Below, in pieces: positions 23,445-35,284 of a stretch of 64,000 nucleotides of DNA. A program made the translations under genes and the position numbers. The stretch lies in the NCBI GenBank assembly GCA_905331475.1, contig CAJNYU010000181.1:248001-312000 (forward strand), read 5' to 3'. The DNA comes from Rotaria socialis (taxonomy: Eukaryota > Rotifera > Eurotatoria > Philodinida > Philodinidae). The notes beneath the pieces are model-generated. The model searched no databases, was not told where the DNA came from, and saw only the letters and a list, made by a program, of their open reading frames with translations. The stretch's first letter is position 1; every line of letters begins with the position of its first letter.

Positions 23445-23605
23445 AAAAGGGTTTATGAAGGTGCAACGTATCATAAACCCTTTTTTCCTTATATGACGAA
23501 GATAATAAACGGCTTTTAGGTTTATGATTTGGAAAAAGGATTTATCAGATATTTTAAAAGCGAAAAAATGGGTATGTGTCACGTTGCACTTTCATAAACC
23601 CTTTT
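23445..23605. mobile_element. Small terminal-inverted-repeat element (MITE)
   Basis: The left end AAAAGGGTTTATGAAGGTGC and the right end GCACTTTCATAAACCCTTTT are inverted copies with one mismatch, extended inward by AACGT/ACGTT. The element is about 161 bp with no coding capacity. A-runs outside the left end hide any target duplication, so the superfamily is not assigned. Internal sequence repeats the CATAAACCCTTTT motif once more. Confidence 0.7.
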
Positions 23606-24359
23606 GTGAAACACGATCTGAAAGGAGTGCTGAAGTATATAGGGTAGAAATTTGGACTCATCCCCCGGCCCCCGTGTAACGCCTTGATGAAGATCAGAGA
23701 TGCAACTAATAAAAATGCCAGATGCCACAATATTGGTCATGGCAGAATGACAGCAATGGAAATTAAATAGTATTGAGTATTGAATGAAGATCCAATAGTT
23801 TATTCAATGAACAGAAATAGTTGAGAAGAAGAAGAACTCCACCCACAAGTAGCTGATGCGAGTTGGATTGATTGTAAGGGACAATCGAGTTAGATTGATT
23901 GTAAGTAACAATCAAGTAGAAAGAAAGGTAATATGTAATTAATCAAAAAGATGATTCTTTTTGATTAAGAAGAAAAATAGTAGTTAGAGAAGATGCGCTC
24001 GAATGATGAGCGAAAGACATCGAAAAAATGAGTGTAGGTATATCTCAGTGAAGAGAGATACATGAAGAAGCTTGAAGAGAAAAAGGAAGAATAAGAATAA
24101 TGAATTAACAATATTAGGCGCAAAACCAAACAAGAGAAAAGAGAGGGAAGCTAGAAAAAGAAACAAACAGGCGCTAATATAACATCAATGACGCTTATAC
24201 TGTCACCCCTCCATCCCACAGGCCAGGACAGAGAAATTAATTAATTAGCTAATTGGTTAATTAATTAATTAATTAGCCAATTTCTGTCACGGTCTGTGAT
24301 GATCTCTATTGGCTCCATAGATCAAAATAGATACCTTGATCGAAAGGCTGCATATATGA
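23606..24359. other. Intergenic with AATT palindromes
   Basis: A low-complexity palindrome of AATT units lies at about 24232-24289 between inverted GACAGAGAAATT / AATTTCTGTC arms. There is a duplicated 20-25-base phrase at about 23865-23915 (GGATTGATTGTAAGGGACAA and a diverged copy). No gene seen. Confidence 0.45.
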
Positions 24360-24462
24360 TTACAGACAGTGGTAGACAGGTTCCAGCAAAGGAGTTTCAT
24401 CGTGTTTCGCATTTTTATCCCACAGGGGTTGCACTAACAGCTTTTTTTTTACAGTGTAATAG

Positions 24463-24495
<33 letters not shown>

Positions 24496-24833
24496 AGTAT
24501 TAGCATATTGATTTCACAGGTTCGTATTAAAAAAAAATTCAATTAATAATTTATCTGTAGATATGTACATTTATTTTGACATAATCATATATACGGAATA
24601 GGATCGTATTTCATCGTTGGAAAAATAAACAAAAACAAAAAATTACTCTACCTGAGAAATGTTTTCATAGCAAAATGACTTGCACAATGTACAAACGTAT
24701 CACCGTCTTCATTTAATACTAAATTGGGATCAATATGACGTCGAATATCGGAATGAGAATGATAAATTTGTAAAATTTGTACTTCATCACCACGTATCAT
24801 AGATCGCTTTAATATTGATTTACTTGAACCCAT
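24360..24833 (-). pseudogene. ANKIB1-like gene, 5' remnant
   Basis: The exon 24833-24652 encodes MGSSKSILKRSMIRGDEVQI, LQIYHSHSDIRRHIDPNLV and DGDTFVHCASHFAMKTFL, ending at a gtagag donor. This follows the start of ANKIB1 closely (MGNTTTKFRKALINGDE, IYENNPQLKESLDPN, TPLHYAARHGM), including the Gly-2 myristoylation site. ANKIB1 is an ankyrin-repeat RBR ubiquitin ligase of about 1,000 residues. A second ankyrin-like piece, LLVQPLWDKNAKHDETPLLE, is readable at about 24453-24360 but does not splice in frame to the first exon. It is separated from that exon by a (TA)n tract. No RING, IBR or later exon is found in the 5 kb beyond, which contains repeats and the assembly gap. A gene fragment is the simplest reading; assembly loss at the gap is possible. 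Confidence 0.55.
24463..24491. repeat. (TA)n microsatellite
   Basis: About 29 bases of alternating TA. Similar short tracts occur at 50770-50791 and 53211-53228. Confidence 0.95.
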
Positions 24834-25103
24834 AGTTTTGGAAAACAAAAAGAAGCTCAATCTGATCACTCGGAAGTACGAAAGTAAATAATAAATTATT
24901 ACAATAATATGAGATGGAAAACAGGCACTAAAAAGAAAATAAGATGACAAACAGAATATAACGTCAAAAGTGAAGGATTGGCTAGTTTTTTTCTCTAGAT
25001 TTTCTAGAAGAGGTCGCTACAAGATATTACAGACGAGACATTTTAATGAGTCACTTGTTGAATTACTATCATTAATTGTTTATTGCTTTATTTTTTGAAA
25101 CAA

Positions 25104-26278
25104 ATGTCAACAACATCATCTCTTTTACTTCTTGACGAGGAGCGTAAAGCTCAATTGGATTTATTAAATAAAATCGATGAATCTGGTGAGAGTATTTTTT
25201 CATAAATTTCTCTCTTCAGTTTAATTTAATGTTTCAACAAAAAAATTTTATTTTAATTAGATAAATGCTGAATAAAAATTTTCAAAGTTGAAATTGTTTT
25301 AATTCTCGATTTTCCTATGATTATCATTCAATGAATTTCAGCTTATTTGATTGACATGGACGTTTTTGATCGTGAAAATAACTAAATAGATTTTTTTAAC
25401 ATTTATTTGTGTGAGGTCTTAAAATGGCAAAATGCATCGACATGTTAGTAGAAGGATTTCATCATGGAATTATTAGCGAAACATGATCCATTTTAATTTC
25501 TTTTCCAATGATAGAATATCTTAAAAAACATTATGACACTAAAATATGTATTTATTTATTAGCTGCCATTGAAATTTGTAATGCTGCGTCCGGGTATTTA
25601 TTCACAGGACTCAATGCAAAATCAATTACTAATGCAGCAAGTCAGTTCTTTCCAAGTATATTCTTCCTAAAAATAATTTTTCTCTAATTCTTTTAGATCA
25701 TCTTCAATTAGACATTGAAATTGTTCGAACAACAATCGATAGTCTTTTATGGTTATATACAGAATGTGCTAAGTCAAAAGTAAATATTTAAATCTTTCAT
25801 TTCTTTTTCGTATTTTCTTACTTAGATTGCAACAGATGCTCTTGATGAATCATTAAAATTACTCGGTTACAGTACACCTATTCGACAAAGTTTTATTGAA
25901 TGTTATCAATCAAAAGCTCATCAATTATATACAACACTTGCTAATGATCTTGCACTTTCATTACCACATTATGAAAATTTACATTGGCGTTTTGATGTAC
26001 AAGTATGTTTTCGATAGAACTCATTAAAATTATGTTTCTTTTTTTTTCTATTTGATAAAATAATATAGATAGCAACAAGAAATATGCGCCATCGAAAGCA
26101 ATTCGATCCTTTTTTTATTGTTAAATTAATATTAATTAATGGTTCTAACAAAAAAGAACAAGTTCATGTCCTTCAAGTTGATCCATTGACACTTGTACAC
26201 ATTGTTCAACAACTTGAATTGGCAATGAATGAATCAAGAAATAATCATGCTCGCAGAATTATGCATACATTCCGATAA
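25104..26278 (+). CDS. COMMD2: COMM domain-containing protein 2
   Basis: Five exons join in frame: 25104-25182, about 25562-25640, 25699-25780, 25826-26003 and 26070-26278. The first intron is the longest (379 bases). The N-terminal helical half contains CNAASGYLFTGLNAKSI and IEIVRTTIDSLLWLYTECAK. The C-terminal COMM domain starts with LPHYENLHWRFDVQIATRNM and ends VHVLQVDPLTLVHIVQQLEL-AMNE..NNHARRIMHTFR, matching COMMD2 (LQWRLDVQLASRSL; VLQTDPATLLHLVQQLEQAL) including the family W and the DP-TL-H core. COMMD proteins form the Commander complex, which with CCC/Retriever recycles membrane cargo from endosomes. Total length is about 200 residues, as expected. The gene is divergent from the ANKIB1-like fragment, with about 270 bases between starts. 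Confidence 0.92.
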
Positions 26279-27486
26279 GAACTGATTCATTTTCATGTGC
26301 CTGTGCTCATGATAATAGTGCAATAGGCTTTTTATTATTACTATTTTTTACATGTAATTTTTATGCTTTGTAACATCCATAATTAATAGAAAGTAAATTA
26401 CGTAGGGTGATTATTTAAAATTCTTTACATACCATCATAAATATATTCATATTAATGCAAATTTACCTGTCTACAGAATTCTAAACATTATCTCATCAGT
26501 TTTTCTTGTTAATTACTGCAGGAGTCAAAAGGATAAGCTTGAAAACTTATGCTCAAGTATACTTCAACACGTCTAAGTTAAATATCAGCTACGTTATTAA
26601 GCACGTGAAAAAATGATGGTAAATATGACTTTTAATGAACGCTGAATGAGTACGTATGATGCACGTAACTACGATCATGCATTTTAGTCATTTCTTCATT
26701 ACTCAGATGCAATTTAAGTATTTACTTTTATTTTAGTTACGTACTCAAGTTTTTCATGCTGATTTTATATTAGCATTGAAAGTGAAATCTACACAAAAAC
26801 TTAGTATCTAAATTATTTAATTATTCTTTGATGTTTATGAAAATATGATTGACTAGAGACTACCGATGAAATATCTGTAGATTATTTTTGTTAAAAATTA
26901 AAATTTTATTTCATACAAAAAGTTATTGTTTAATAAGATTTACTAGACAATCAATAAATTCATTTCATAAAGAAATATTTTGAACAATGAAAATCTTTAC
27001 TTCATCTCGTATGCTTCAACTTTTTTGCAAGTGGCAGAGAATTTGCAAAAACATGTTAATTTAGAATTATATCATCCAGGTAACATAGTATAAACTTGTT
27101 ATTTCAATTTGAATAGTATATCCAATAATCAAAGAATCCATAATTCTCTTTTTCTATCTGTAATCACGTCTTTTCTGATATAAATAATAAATCACATATT
27201 TCAAGAAGGATATGAGACTTGGTCATGTATGGACTTATCTTAGTTCGCACTAGACCATTTTATTTGACAATAAAAAATTATATTCATTTCCAAATACAAA
27301 ATCTATAATTTATATTATAGTCTAAATATTTAAATCCAAGCAAAGATAATCTTGATCATATATAAGCAACGCATGTCTGTATAAAATATTTACAGAAGTT
27401 TTCAAATTTTTTTTCTTCAATATAAAACCTAATATTTTTATGATTATTTATACACAAAATTCATCTAGTTTTACATATATATCTTC
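26279..27486. other. Intergenic, nothing recognised
   Basis: Strongly AT-rich 1.2 kb between COMMD2 and the receptor remnant. No open frames of note or terminal repeats seen. Confidence 0.5.
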
Positions 27487-27525
27487 TTGAAGAATAAACT
27501 CGATTCATTTCATTTATTTATCAAA

Positions 27526-28669
27526 ATGAATACCACGAGTAAATTACCTGAATTCTTAATCATATATATTCGTCCACACTTCATTTTTTTCGATATGTTT
27601 TTGATCAGCTCAATATTTCTTGGTTGTATATTTTGTATGTCATTTCTATACATATCAGTTGGTTATCGCTCTTGTCATTCAGTTTTAACGTTGCTGTCAG
27701 CTAATTCATGTGTAGCTGGTCTTATTTTTAATTGTGTACCATTAAGTAATGCTCTATTATTATTTCGTGATGATATATATCTTTCAACATCAAACCAAAA
27801 TCAATATTGTGAAATTCGGAATTATCTTATGCATATATCTGGTAGTCTACTTTATTATTCATATTGTATTTAATCAATATCACGTTTATGTTTTGTGGTC
27901 TTTTACAAACATTCTTTTCTCTTAAGTTATCATATTCATTTTATTCTTATTGCAATAAAATGGACTCTTGGTTTCTTATTACCAATATCAATACTTACAT
28001 CTAGTCATTGACAATATCCAACCGAAATAAGTCAATGTTTTATTACGATTAAAAATATTTCACAAACATTATATGGTATGAGCTACAACGAATCCTTTTC
28101 CTTTCAAATAATATGCTGTTTGATTCTAGGCATGATTTCAATGTTTCTTTTACCAATTACAATAATCTCAATATACTACACACATATTGTTTGTTTTGTA
28201 AGAGCTGCTGTAAAACGTGCTAGAAAAACAAACGCATTACCTGTTCGAAGATTCAATCTGAAACGTGATTAAGATTAAATTGTCTTGTTAAATTAATAGA
28301 TAACAATACGATATTTTTTTTCTTTTAAATAAGGTGAGATTCAAATTGAACATCGGTTTTCAAATACAAAGGATATCAAAGTATTTCGACATATAATTAT
28401 ATTGATCACTGTGTTATGCATTGGTAAGAAAAATTAAAAACAAAACTAACATCAAAAAGTTACTTTTTTTTACAGGTGGTTTTCCTTACTCAATGTTGAT
28501 GATATTCAATGTTCAAAGTATTGCACCGTTTTCTATGTATCGTTTATGCATAACAGTATTCGCATTAAGTGTAACAGTTGATATGGGTGCAATATTTTTT
28601 TTAACAAAAATGTTCGTACAATATTCTTTAACTGTTTCAAAGACGAACAAATCGAGTTGCTTCAATTAA
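27526..28669 (+). pseudogene. Orphan class A GPCR, recently broken
   Basis: A seven-helix receptor reading from MNTTSKLPEFL at 27526. Hydrophobic segments run through FDMFLISSIFLGCIFCMSFL, VLTLLSANSCVAGLIFNCV, IHFILIAIKWTLGFLLPISI, ICCLILGMISMFLLPITII and, after two introns (about 28262-28334 and 28422-28476), IIILITVLCIGGFPYSMLMI and LCITVFALSVTVDMGAIFFL. The block after helix 3 reads SISRLCFVVFYKH in place of the usual DRY motif. The family looks like the divergent orphan receptors that are expanded in bdelloid rotifers. Two in-frame stops interrupt it: TAA at 27871-27873 (one change from CAA) and TGA at 28009-28011. Everything around them stays in frame with good splice sites, so inactivation appears recent, or these are assembly or allelic errors. 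Confidence 0.75.
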
Positions 28670-29289
28670 TCGTGGTTAACATCTAGATAAATGCGGAAGC
28701 ATCGGATTTGCATCCGATTGTTATGTGTACTTCAAAAAGCGAAAATGCACATCCATTTTTTTCCTGTAAGGCATAGATCTCATCAAGAGACATCCCTTCT
28801 CACTAAATTACAAGGAGAAAATACAGGCATGCTAAGTTAGCATGGGCCACACTGTATGCAACTCGATCCAGTGATCACTGACTCTACTCTCAGCGTGATA
28901 TAATATCTTTAGAGATCACAGAAATTGAGCTCAGATTCGTGTTCAGCTTCGAAAACTGGATAAGAACAGTTATTTTTGAATGGNCAATTTTTTCGATAAC
29001 TCAACCATTTCTTGACGGATCCTTCTCATCTTCGAACTCGACTGAGACATTGATGAGGCTGAACTGTGTAGAAAATTTCATCATGATCTAACTCTCCTTT
29101 CGAAAATTATCGTGTAAAAGGACGGACGGCCGGATGGATACACTGACCGATTCTAGAGTGTACTCACTTTTTGAGTACACAAAAAAGGGCATACATCTCT
29201 TCATATAGCTATATATATATACAAAAGAACAAACAAACAAACAAAAACAAAAAATGAAAAAAAGCGAAATAAATACATAAATAAACTGT
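28670..29289. repeat. Probable dispersed repeat with terminal hairpin
   Basis: From about 28800 to 29190 the sequence is less AT-rich than its surroundings. It contains GGACGGACGGCCGGATGGAT, and then a perfect hairpin (GTGTACTCA / TGAGTACAC, 29158-29166 and 29172-29180) followed by A6. A single N sits at 28984. There is no coding capacity. Tandem GGAC with a 3' hairpin is common in transposon tails, but no ends or duplications could be set, so the class is open. Confidence 0.45.
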
Positions 29290-30913
29290 TCATGAGATCC
29301 ATTGGCAAATTTTTTCCCAACTTTCTCTGTCATGCATATAACCACCATGAGAAAGGTTTGGTGCCCAATAAAAATCAATGTTATGATCATTTAAATAATC
29401 TTTAACTAAATTAACATTAACAATACAATCATTTCCAGATAAAAGAACATGTGTTGGTAGAATTTTATTGAAATTTGATGGTATTTGTTCAATAAATAAA
29501 TTATTTTGTGTCCACCAGAAATGACGACTTATCACATGAGATATACCTAATTCACGACAAACAAAATAATATAAATAGAGATGACCTAATCTGTATGGAG
29601 TGCGATAAACGAAATTGTAAACAACATAAGGTTCAAATAATACAAAACAGATTGGATCAAGAAAAATTAAACGTGATATATACTGTGGACATTTTTTAAC
29701 GATCCATGATAAACAAGCAGTACCGTAGCTAAAAAAAGGCAAGATAAAGAAAGTGTTTAACTAAAAAATGAAAATGATACACTAACCTATGTCCAATAAA
29801 AATAGCTTTCTTCAGTTGATAATAATTAAATATAACATGAATCGATTCAATAGTTTCCGACATAGTTGGAATGTCGTCAAGAGATGGATAACGCATACAA
29901 ATGCATGGCATTGATATAAATATAATACGGCGTCGATCAGAAAATTGTTTTTGAATTCGTGAAATAAAAGGTTGATACATGATAAGACCAGCACCAATAC
30001 CATGAAAAAATATAATCGGATCTTCCTCTTCTTCTACATTACATATTTCATCGTGATAGGTCCAAAATGAAAGGTGACCTAGACGAACAAATTGATATCC
30101 TCTCAAATAGAAAATACTTGAGCAAAGAATTCCATTCAAAAATGTATCAGTAAAAATATAAAAAGCCAATGGACGAAAAATAACACGGACAGGATCAAGA
30201 ATATGCTTCATATGCGAAACTGTGTTGGTAGTTTCATCATCAGTTATTTTTAATCTATAATCGGTTTCAATTTTTTCAACAAGTGAATAAATTTCTTCAT
30301 ATTCTTCGTCATTTAATTCGTGTAATTGCTTTGAATAGAACGCAAATGCAAACCATCCAATCAAACTTTGACGATCAATATCTTGAAAAGGACAATCCAT
30401 AAACCATTTGCTTATCGTGTGTGGAAGACTTTTTACAGTTGACAGTACATGTGAGACTATTCGATTACGTTCAATAGATGGTACATCAGGTGCAGAAACC
30501 TTCTGTTGAATTTTTGAATATAAATATGATTGATATGTAAGAAAAATAACTTCCATTGTTGACCATATTGTGATAACTATATACAAATATGATGACGATA
30601 TTGGAATAATAGATATATTCAAAAATAAGACTTGAATTAACCAAACAATTGAAAACGGAATGGGTAATGATATAAAACTAATCAGTAGAAAAGAACATAA
30701 AGCAAGAAAACGACTAGACTGATAGATTTTGCATAAACCACTGATTAAAGATCGATCAACGAAACGAATTTCTCCTGTCATTAAAATTGAATTGTTCGTT
30801 TTATCTAAAAACAAAAAGAAAGGTTTTATGGCGATGTTAAGTTTGACCTCAATGAGTTTCGATTTAAGATATAGTACACACACTTTACACGTGTTCTGTA
30901 TAGAATTAATCAC
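29290..30913 (-). CDS. Membrane-anchored alpha/beta hydrolase
   Basis: Two exons, 30913-29787 and 29728-29290, join as ..AIFIGHS/YGTACLSW, restoring the nucleophile elbow G-H-S-Y-G across the junction. Length is about 520 residues. Two hydrophobic segments near residues 68-120 (LALCSFLLISFISLPIPFSI; SYLYIVITIWSTMEVIFLTY) should anchor it in a membrane. The catalytic half has the oxyanion-loop motif PIIFFHGIGAG, the Ser above, a likely Asp in LLSGNDCIVN and His in PNLSHGGYMHD, so the triad looks complete. Proteins of this plan are lipid or ester hydrolases; the substrate cannot be told from sequence. The start may instead be the downstream MTGEIRFVDRSL. The family resembles uncharacterised eukaryotic HGxGxG hydrolases rather than a named enzyme. 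Confidence 0.8.
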
Positions 30914-31293
30914 TGATTTGTAGCCAGTATATAAAAAGTACGCATTTTATTAGATTAGTCATCGCTTCATATGAATCATATATACTGTGAGCACCGAACG
31001 AAAAGGCAAAATTTTGCTACGATAATTTTTTTTCTAATTGATAATAAGATAAATATTTATTAAGATATAAAATAGCTTGTTTACATATTGTTTACTGTAT
31101 ACTTGTTTACAATATTAGGAAAAAAAGATTTAACATTTAATTATTACATTTTAAAATCTTGTAAATTAGTAATTTTTATTACAACAGTTCTTAATCAATA
31201 GATATTAATTTGATGATTGATTTTCATTAGTATTCGCTTGTTTATATAATTATGTTGGATTGTTTGACATTATATATTGTAAATTAATTGATA
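30914..31293. other. Intergenic, nothing recognised
   Basis: AT-rich spacer between two minus-strand genes; holds the 3' region of ARL2BP and the hydrolase promoter. Confidence 0.5.
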
Positions 31294-31985
31294 TTAAACA
31301 CATGAATTGATATCTAATGCTGGCGATCGCCGATAATCAAGCATCCATTGTTTGAATGTAAGAAAATTCGTCAATGTTAGTAAAAATTCAAAGATTTCTT
31401 CTTCAACTTCATTCTGATGAGCTTCTAACTGTTTCATAAATTGATCAAGATTAAAATCAGATTGTGAATGCTTGATTTTATTTGTAATAAAATTTTCAAA
31501 TATAATCAAATATTCTTTATGAATGTCAGTATAGATTAATTTGTTTTCATCTAATTCCGGATCAAATTCGTGAGCATATTTCATTAAAAATCTTTTTTGA
31601 ATTGAGCGAAATTCTTCATCCATTATCATATCTTCTATAAGGCCAATTGTACGATCAAATTTTTCTACTTCTGGATCTTGACTTTTATGAGAAGCAAATG
31701 TTTCATCAATATTTTCGTTTGTATTAAAATTTAAATTACGAGTAATTCCTGCCATAATCTATAACAAAAGAAGTCTTTTTTTTCATAGAAATTTTACTTG
31801 TGTAGAAAAAATTCTATTGATCAAAAGTTATTTAGAATAGATCTGGTAAAAATAGAACTTACGTTATATTTTAATATAGAAGCATACATTTGTTTTTCTA
31901 TCTGATGAAGTTCTTTGGAGAATGTGTTGCGTTTGGATGATAAGTTATTTATGTCATTATTTTTTATAGGATGTTCTAATTTCAT
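31294..31985 (-). CDS. ARL2BP: ARL2-binding protein (BART)
   Basis: The main exon 31758-31294 encodes the whole BART domain: FDRTIGLIEDMIMDEEFRSI, QKRFLMKYAHEFD, ENKLIYTDIHKEYLIIFE and EIFEFLLTLTNFLTFKQWML-DYR, matching human ARL2BP (VVGYLEDIIMDDEFQLLQ; ENKLIYTPIFNEYISLVE; FTDFLAFKEMFLDYR). ARL2BP binds GTP-loaded ARL2 and ARL3 and acts at the centrosome, mitochondria and cilium base. An upstream exon (31985-31863) adds about 41 residues in frame (MKLEHPIKNNDINNLSSKRN..) through a gtaagt donor and a tatag acceptor, so the full protein would be about 195 residues. The conserved domain alone could also start at MAGITRNLN (31755). The upstream exon is not conserved with vertebrates and is the less certain part. 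Confidence 0.92.
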
Positions 31986-32858
31986 TTATGATAATAATCT
32001 TTATCGAGTTAATAAAATGTAATAAACTATTCATGTTAGAAATTTTGATGAATATAGATCAAATTTTTATATAAATTCAAGATTGAAACATTTCTATGCT
32101 ATAGGTAAATTCTAATCGAATATTCATCATTTATTTGTTTTCTAGAGAATGAAAGTAACTGTGAGAGAAAGAGAGAGAGAGAATATTATCATGATATTGC
32201 TAACAAATGACGTAATTTCAACCACATGAATATATTCAAGCACAATATCAAAAGACTTTATTGGATGAGTCATTCATTTTTTTATTCATATATAGGTATA
32301 TATCAGACACACGCACACCTGTGATGATCACACAAGAATAATTTGACCTAATATCATCACATAAACACACAAAAATTTCAGTTATTTCCTAGAGTCAATC
32401 GACACAATTTTTCTAAGTTAAAAAAACGCGAGACATATAGGTACACACACTCACAGAGTATAAGCTCTAAGCACTAAGTCAACTTTTGCCTTTTTTTTGT
32501 TTTCACATAAACATTTATGACCAAATAATAGTACCGAAATGTACAAAATATTTGATCTTTTATTGTACACATACAAGAGAAAAAAAAGGTAACAGAAGAA
32601 AAATAATAATAAACAATAACATCGAAATAGGATAGCAAACCAAAAGAAAAAACACCGTAAAATACGATATTTGACTATACCAGGAATATGTGTGATGATC
32701 TACTAGTTTGATTTATCTGACATTGAAAATAGAGAGCGAGAGAAAACATTTCACTATATATTTATCCGATATAAAAGAAAAAATATTAATAATTATTTGT
32801 TGTTTCAATAATTATTCAATTTTCTTTTTGATTTTTTATACGTTGAATTTCCAATGAA
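31986..32858. other. Intergenic, with GA and AC tracts
   Basis: AT-rich region including the cyclin B 3' end. There is a (GA)n tract near 32165-32183 and CA-rich phrases near 32308-32370. No gene seen. Confidence 0.5.
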
Positions 32859-35284
32859 TTATGTTGACAAATGTGATAGTGCTATTTGAACATAAGCACT
32901 TTTACAACAACTATGCTGTGCTATGGAAAACATATTACTTTGAGAAAATTTCTTTTGTACACTTTTTAGTTTTGTTGTATCTTGGCCAACAAGTAATTGT
33001 CCTAATTGTTCAATACCTTGATGTAGTTGTTCATAGGAATAGCCAGTATGATAAAGCATAAAGAGTTTTGGCCATAAATTTTCAATAACTAATGAAATGG
33101 AAGTTAAAGATGTTATACGTTTATACGCAAGTAAATAACGTGAAAGAAATGAAGCACATGCTGATAAGTAGGATGGAAGTAAGTGTGAAAATGAATGATC
33201 AGTAAATGTTAAATCAAGAAGATATTTTCCTAATGTATGTTCTATATCAGTTGCTTGAATTATTTTCGAACATCGACGAAGATAATTTAATGATAACGGA
33301 CGACCAAGATCAAATGATAATGTTGATATTATGCGTCGTTCCATTTCTTTCATATCCTCTTTTGAATATGCATTATCGGACACATAAACAAAATCGTTCA
33401 TACCAGGTATAGCCATTTCTTCATATTTACATGCTAATAGTAAAGCTGAAAGAAAAATCATATCGAAGTATATTATCAATGAGTATATCGCATTTTCATA
33501 GAGAACTAAAATGGACTTCACACAAAATAAAAGTTGCAGTTAAACAATAGAAACTCGATGACCTAAGTTTTCAGGTCTGTCTAACAATTTCTTCAACTCG
33601 CTGCATAATGTTAGATAAACCAGAAGAGATCGCAAAGTATAAAAGAAAAACTAAATTAGAAAAGCTACAGGCAACAATGACTAATCAATCGTGATGAATA
33701 GAATTTTAGCATGTGATTATATTCTATTTGATCAATTCAATTAATTATTAAACTAAACTTTTCTTGGATTCCGCAGCTTTCAATTTTGATGAGCTTTGCT
33801 CTGTAGTACTCGAAAATGTTATGATAGGCATTTTTGAAATATGCAGAGCTCAGTAAGATTAAATAAATTATCATAAGATAAAGATGTATAGGCCTTTCTC
33901 TCAAAATTATAAGCATTTTACTAGATTGATCACTTTTAAAAAGAAATTTATCAAAAATTGAAAGTAGATTTTCGATCTATTGTTCTTTTTTGATGGATTT
34001 AGATCTCGTAATCCTACTAACACTTTAAATATTACCATGAAAACCAATACTTCTTTCGCGATATAGGGATACTTCAAAGGATACTATCATGGAATCATAA
34101 TTTTTGTTAACAAAAATCAGCTTCTCTTGAAGATCTATCATCTTGAGCAAGAAACATTTGGTTTGACTTTAATATTGAAACCGGTTTAAGCATCATGACT
34201 TCTATATGTATGCAAGAAAATGAAAATTAAGCTTCGATCTTCTAATTACTCGATAAATCACTTATTATAGGTGATGAGCTTAGTAAAATAATTATAACTC
34301 TGGATAAAAAGACTTTCCAGTAAAATAGAGAGATGAAGTTCTTTAGTATACGACATAGTATCCTCATTGATAAATTGTCAAGAACAGAAAATTTTACGCC
34401 AATGATTTTTCTCAAGGCGATTTGATAAAATAACACTCATGAAAGCATCTGTTTCAAATGTGTTTGTTGAACATTAAAGTTTTTTTCTTTCTTATTTGAA
34501 TCATACCGGTGGATCCAATAAGTTGTAATTCATGTTTAGAAACATCAACTATTTGTAAATAACGATCAATAACATGAATTGCCATATGAAATGTATCCGA
34601 AAGAAGTTTAAAACGATCATGTACTTGATAAAGCCAATCAATAAGTATAGCTCGATTTTGAGGCGAAGCTGTACCTATAAAACAAAAGTTTATAATATTC
34701 ATATAAAGTTCTTCTTTTTTCTAGATTGATTGACCTTCACGACGATGAAGTAAAAAATTCTGTCGAATAGGTGTGCGTTGTTCTAGTTCTTTCCAATATT
34801 TACAAATATCAACAACAAATTCCGAAGCCGTTGTTATATTATTTAGATCGCCACTATCACAATCGAACTCAGCTGGTAGTTCTGTTGAAAATTCCAAATA
34901 ATCATCACAAATAAAGTCTTCTGTCTGACTAACAACACTTGTTGTTGTTGATGATGATGATGGTAGCGGAGGCGGTAATATACTGTTAGTTGATTGTGGT
35001 TCAAGAATTGTTCCTACATAATTTTGTTGTTGAATGACTTTCGACTTCGACATCATTGTTTTATTAGATAATGTCATGTTACTAACTTCGCCAAGAATTC
35101 CACGCATTGTTCCTTTTTTACCGTTCGGATTTATTGTTGGTTGTTGCGCTTTTGATATATGTTTAAATATGAGATTTTGTATTGTTGAATTTTCATCATT
35201 TTCATTATTTGATGATGCAGTATTGCTAGTTGAATTCGTGGTCTTCCCATGATATGGACGAATAAATGCTGAGTAATGGCTCAT
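32859..35284 (-). CDS. CCNB: G2/mitotic cyclin B
   Basis: Three exons, 35284-34735, 34674-34507 and 33445-32859, join in frame (..HRREG/TASPQNRAI; ..IGSTA/LLLACKYEE). The N-terminal part holds a destruction box, RGILGEVSN, fitting RxxLxx(I/V)xN, so the protein should be an APC/C target. The cyclin box is clear: RAILIDWLYQVHDRFKLL, FHMAIHVIDRYLQ, KHELQLIGSTALLLACKYEE, DFVYVSDNAYSKEDMKEME and LGRPLSLNYLRRCSK. The second cyclin fold ends near GIEQLGQLLVG. Length is about 435 residues, as for B-type cyclins, which activate CDK1 for mitosis. Cyclin B and B3 are hard to separate by eye; the box sequence favours B over A. The second intron is 1.06 kb with no gene seen in it. Confidence 0.93.
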
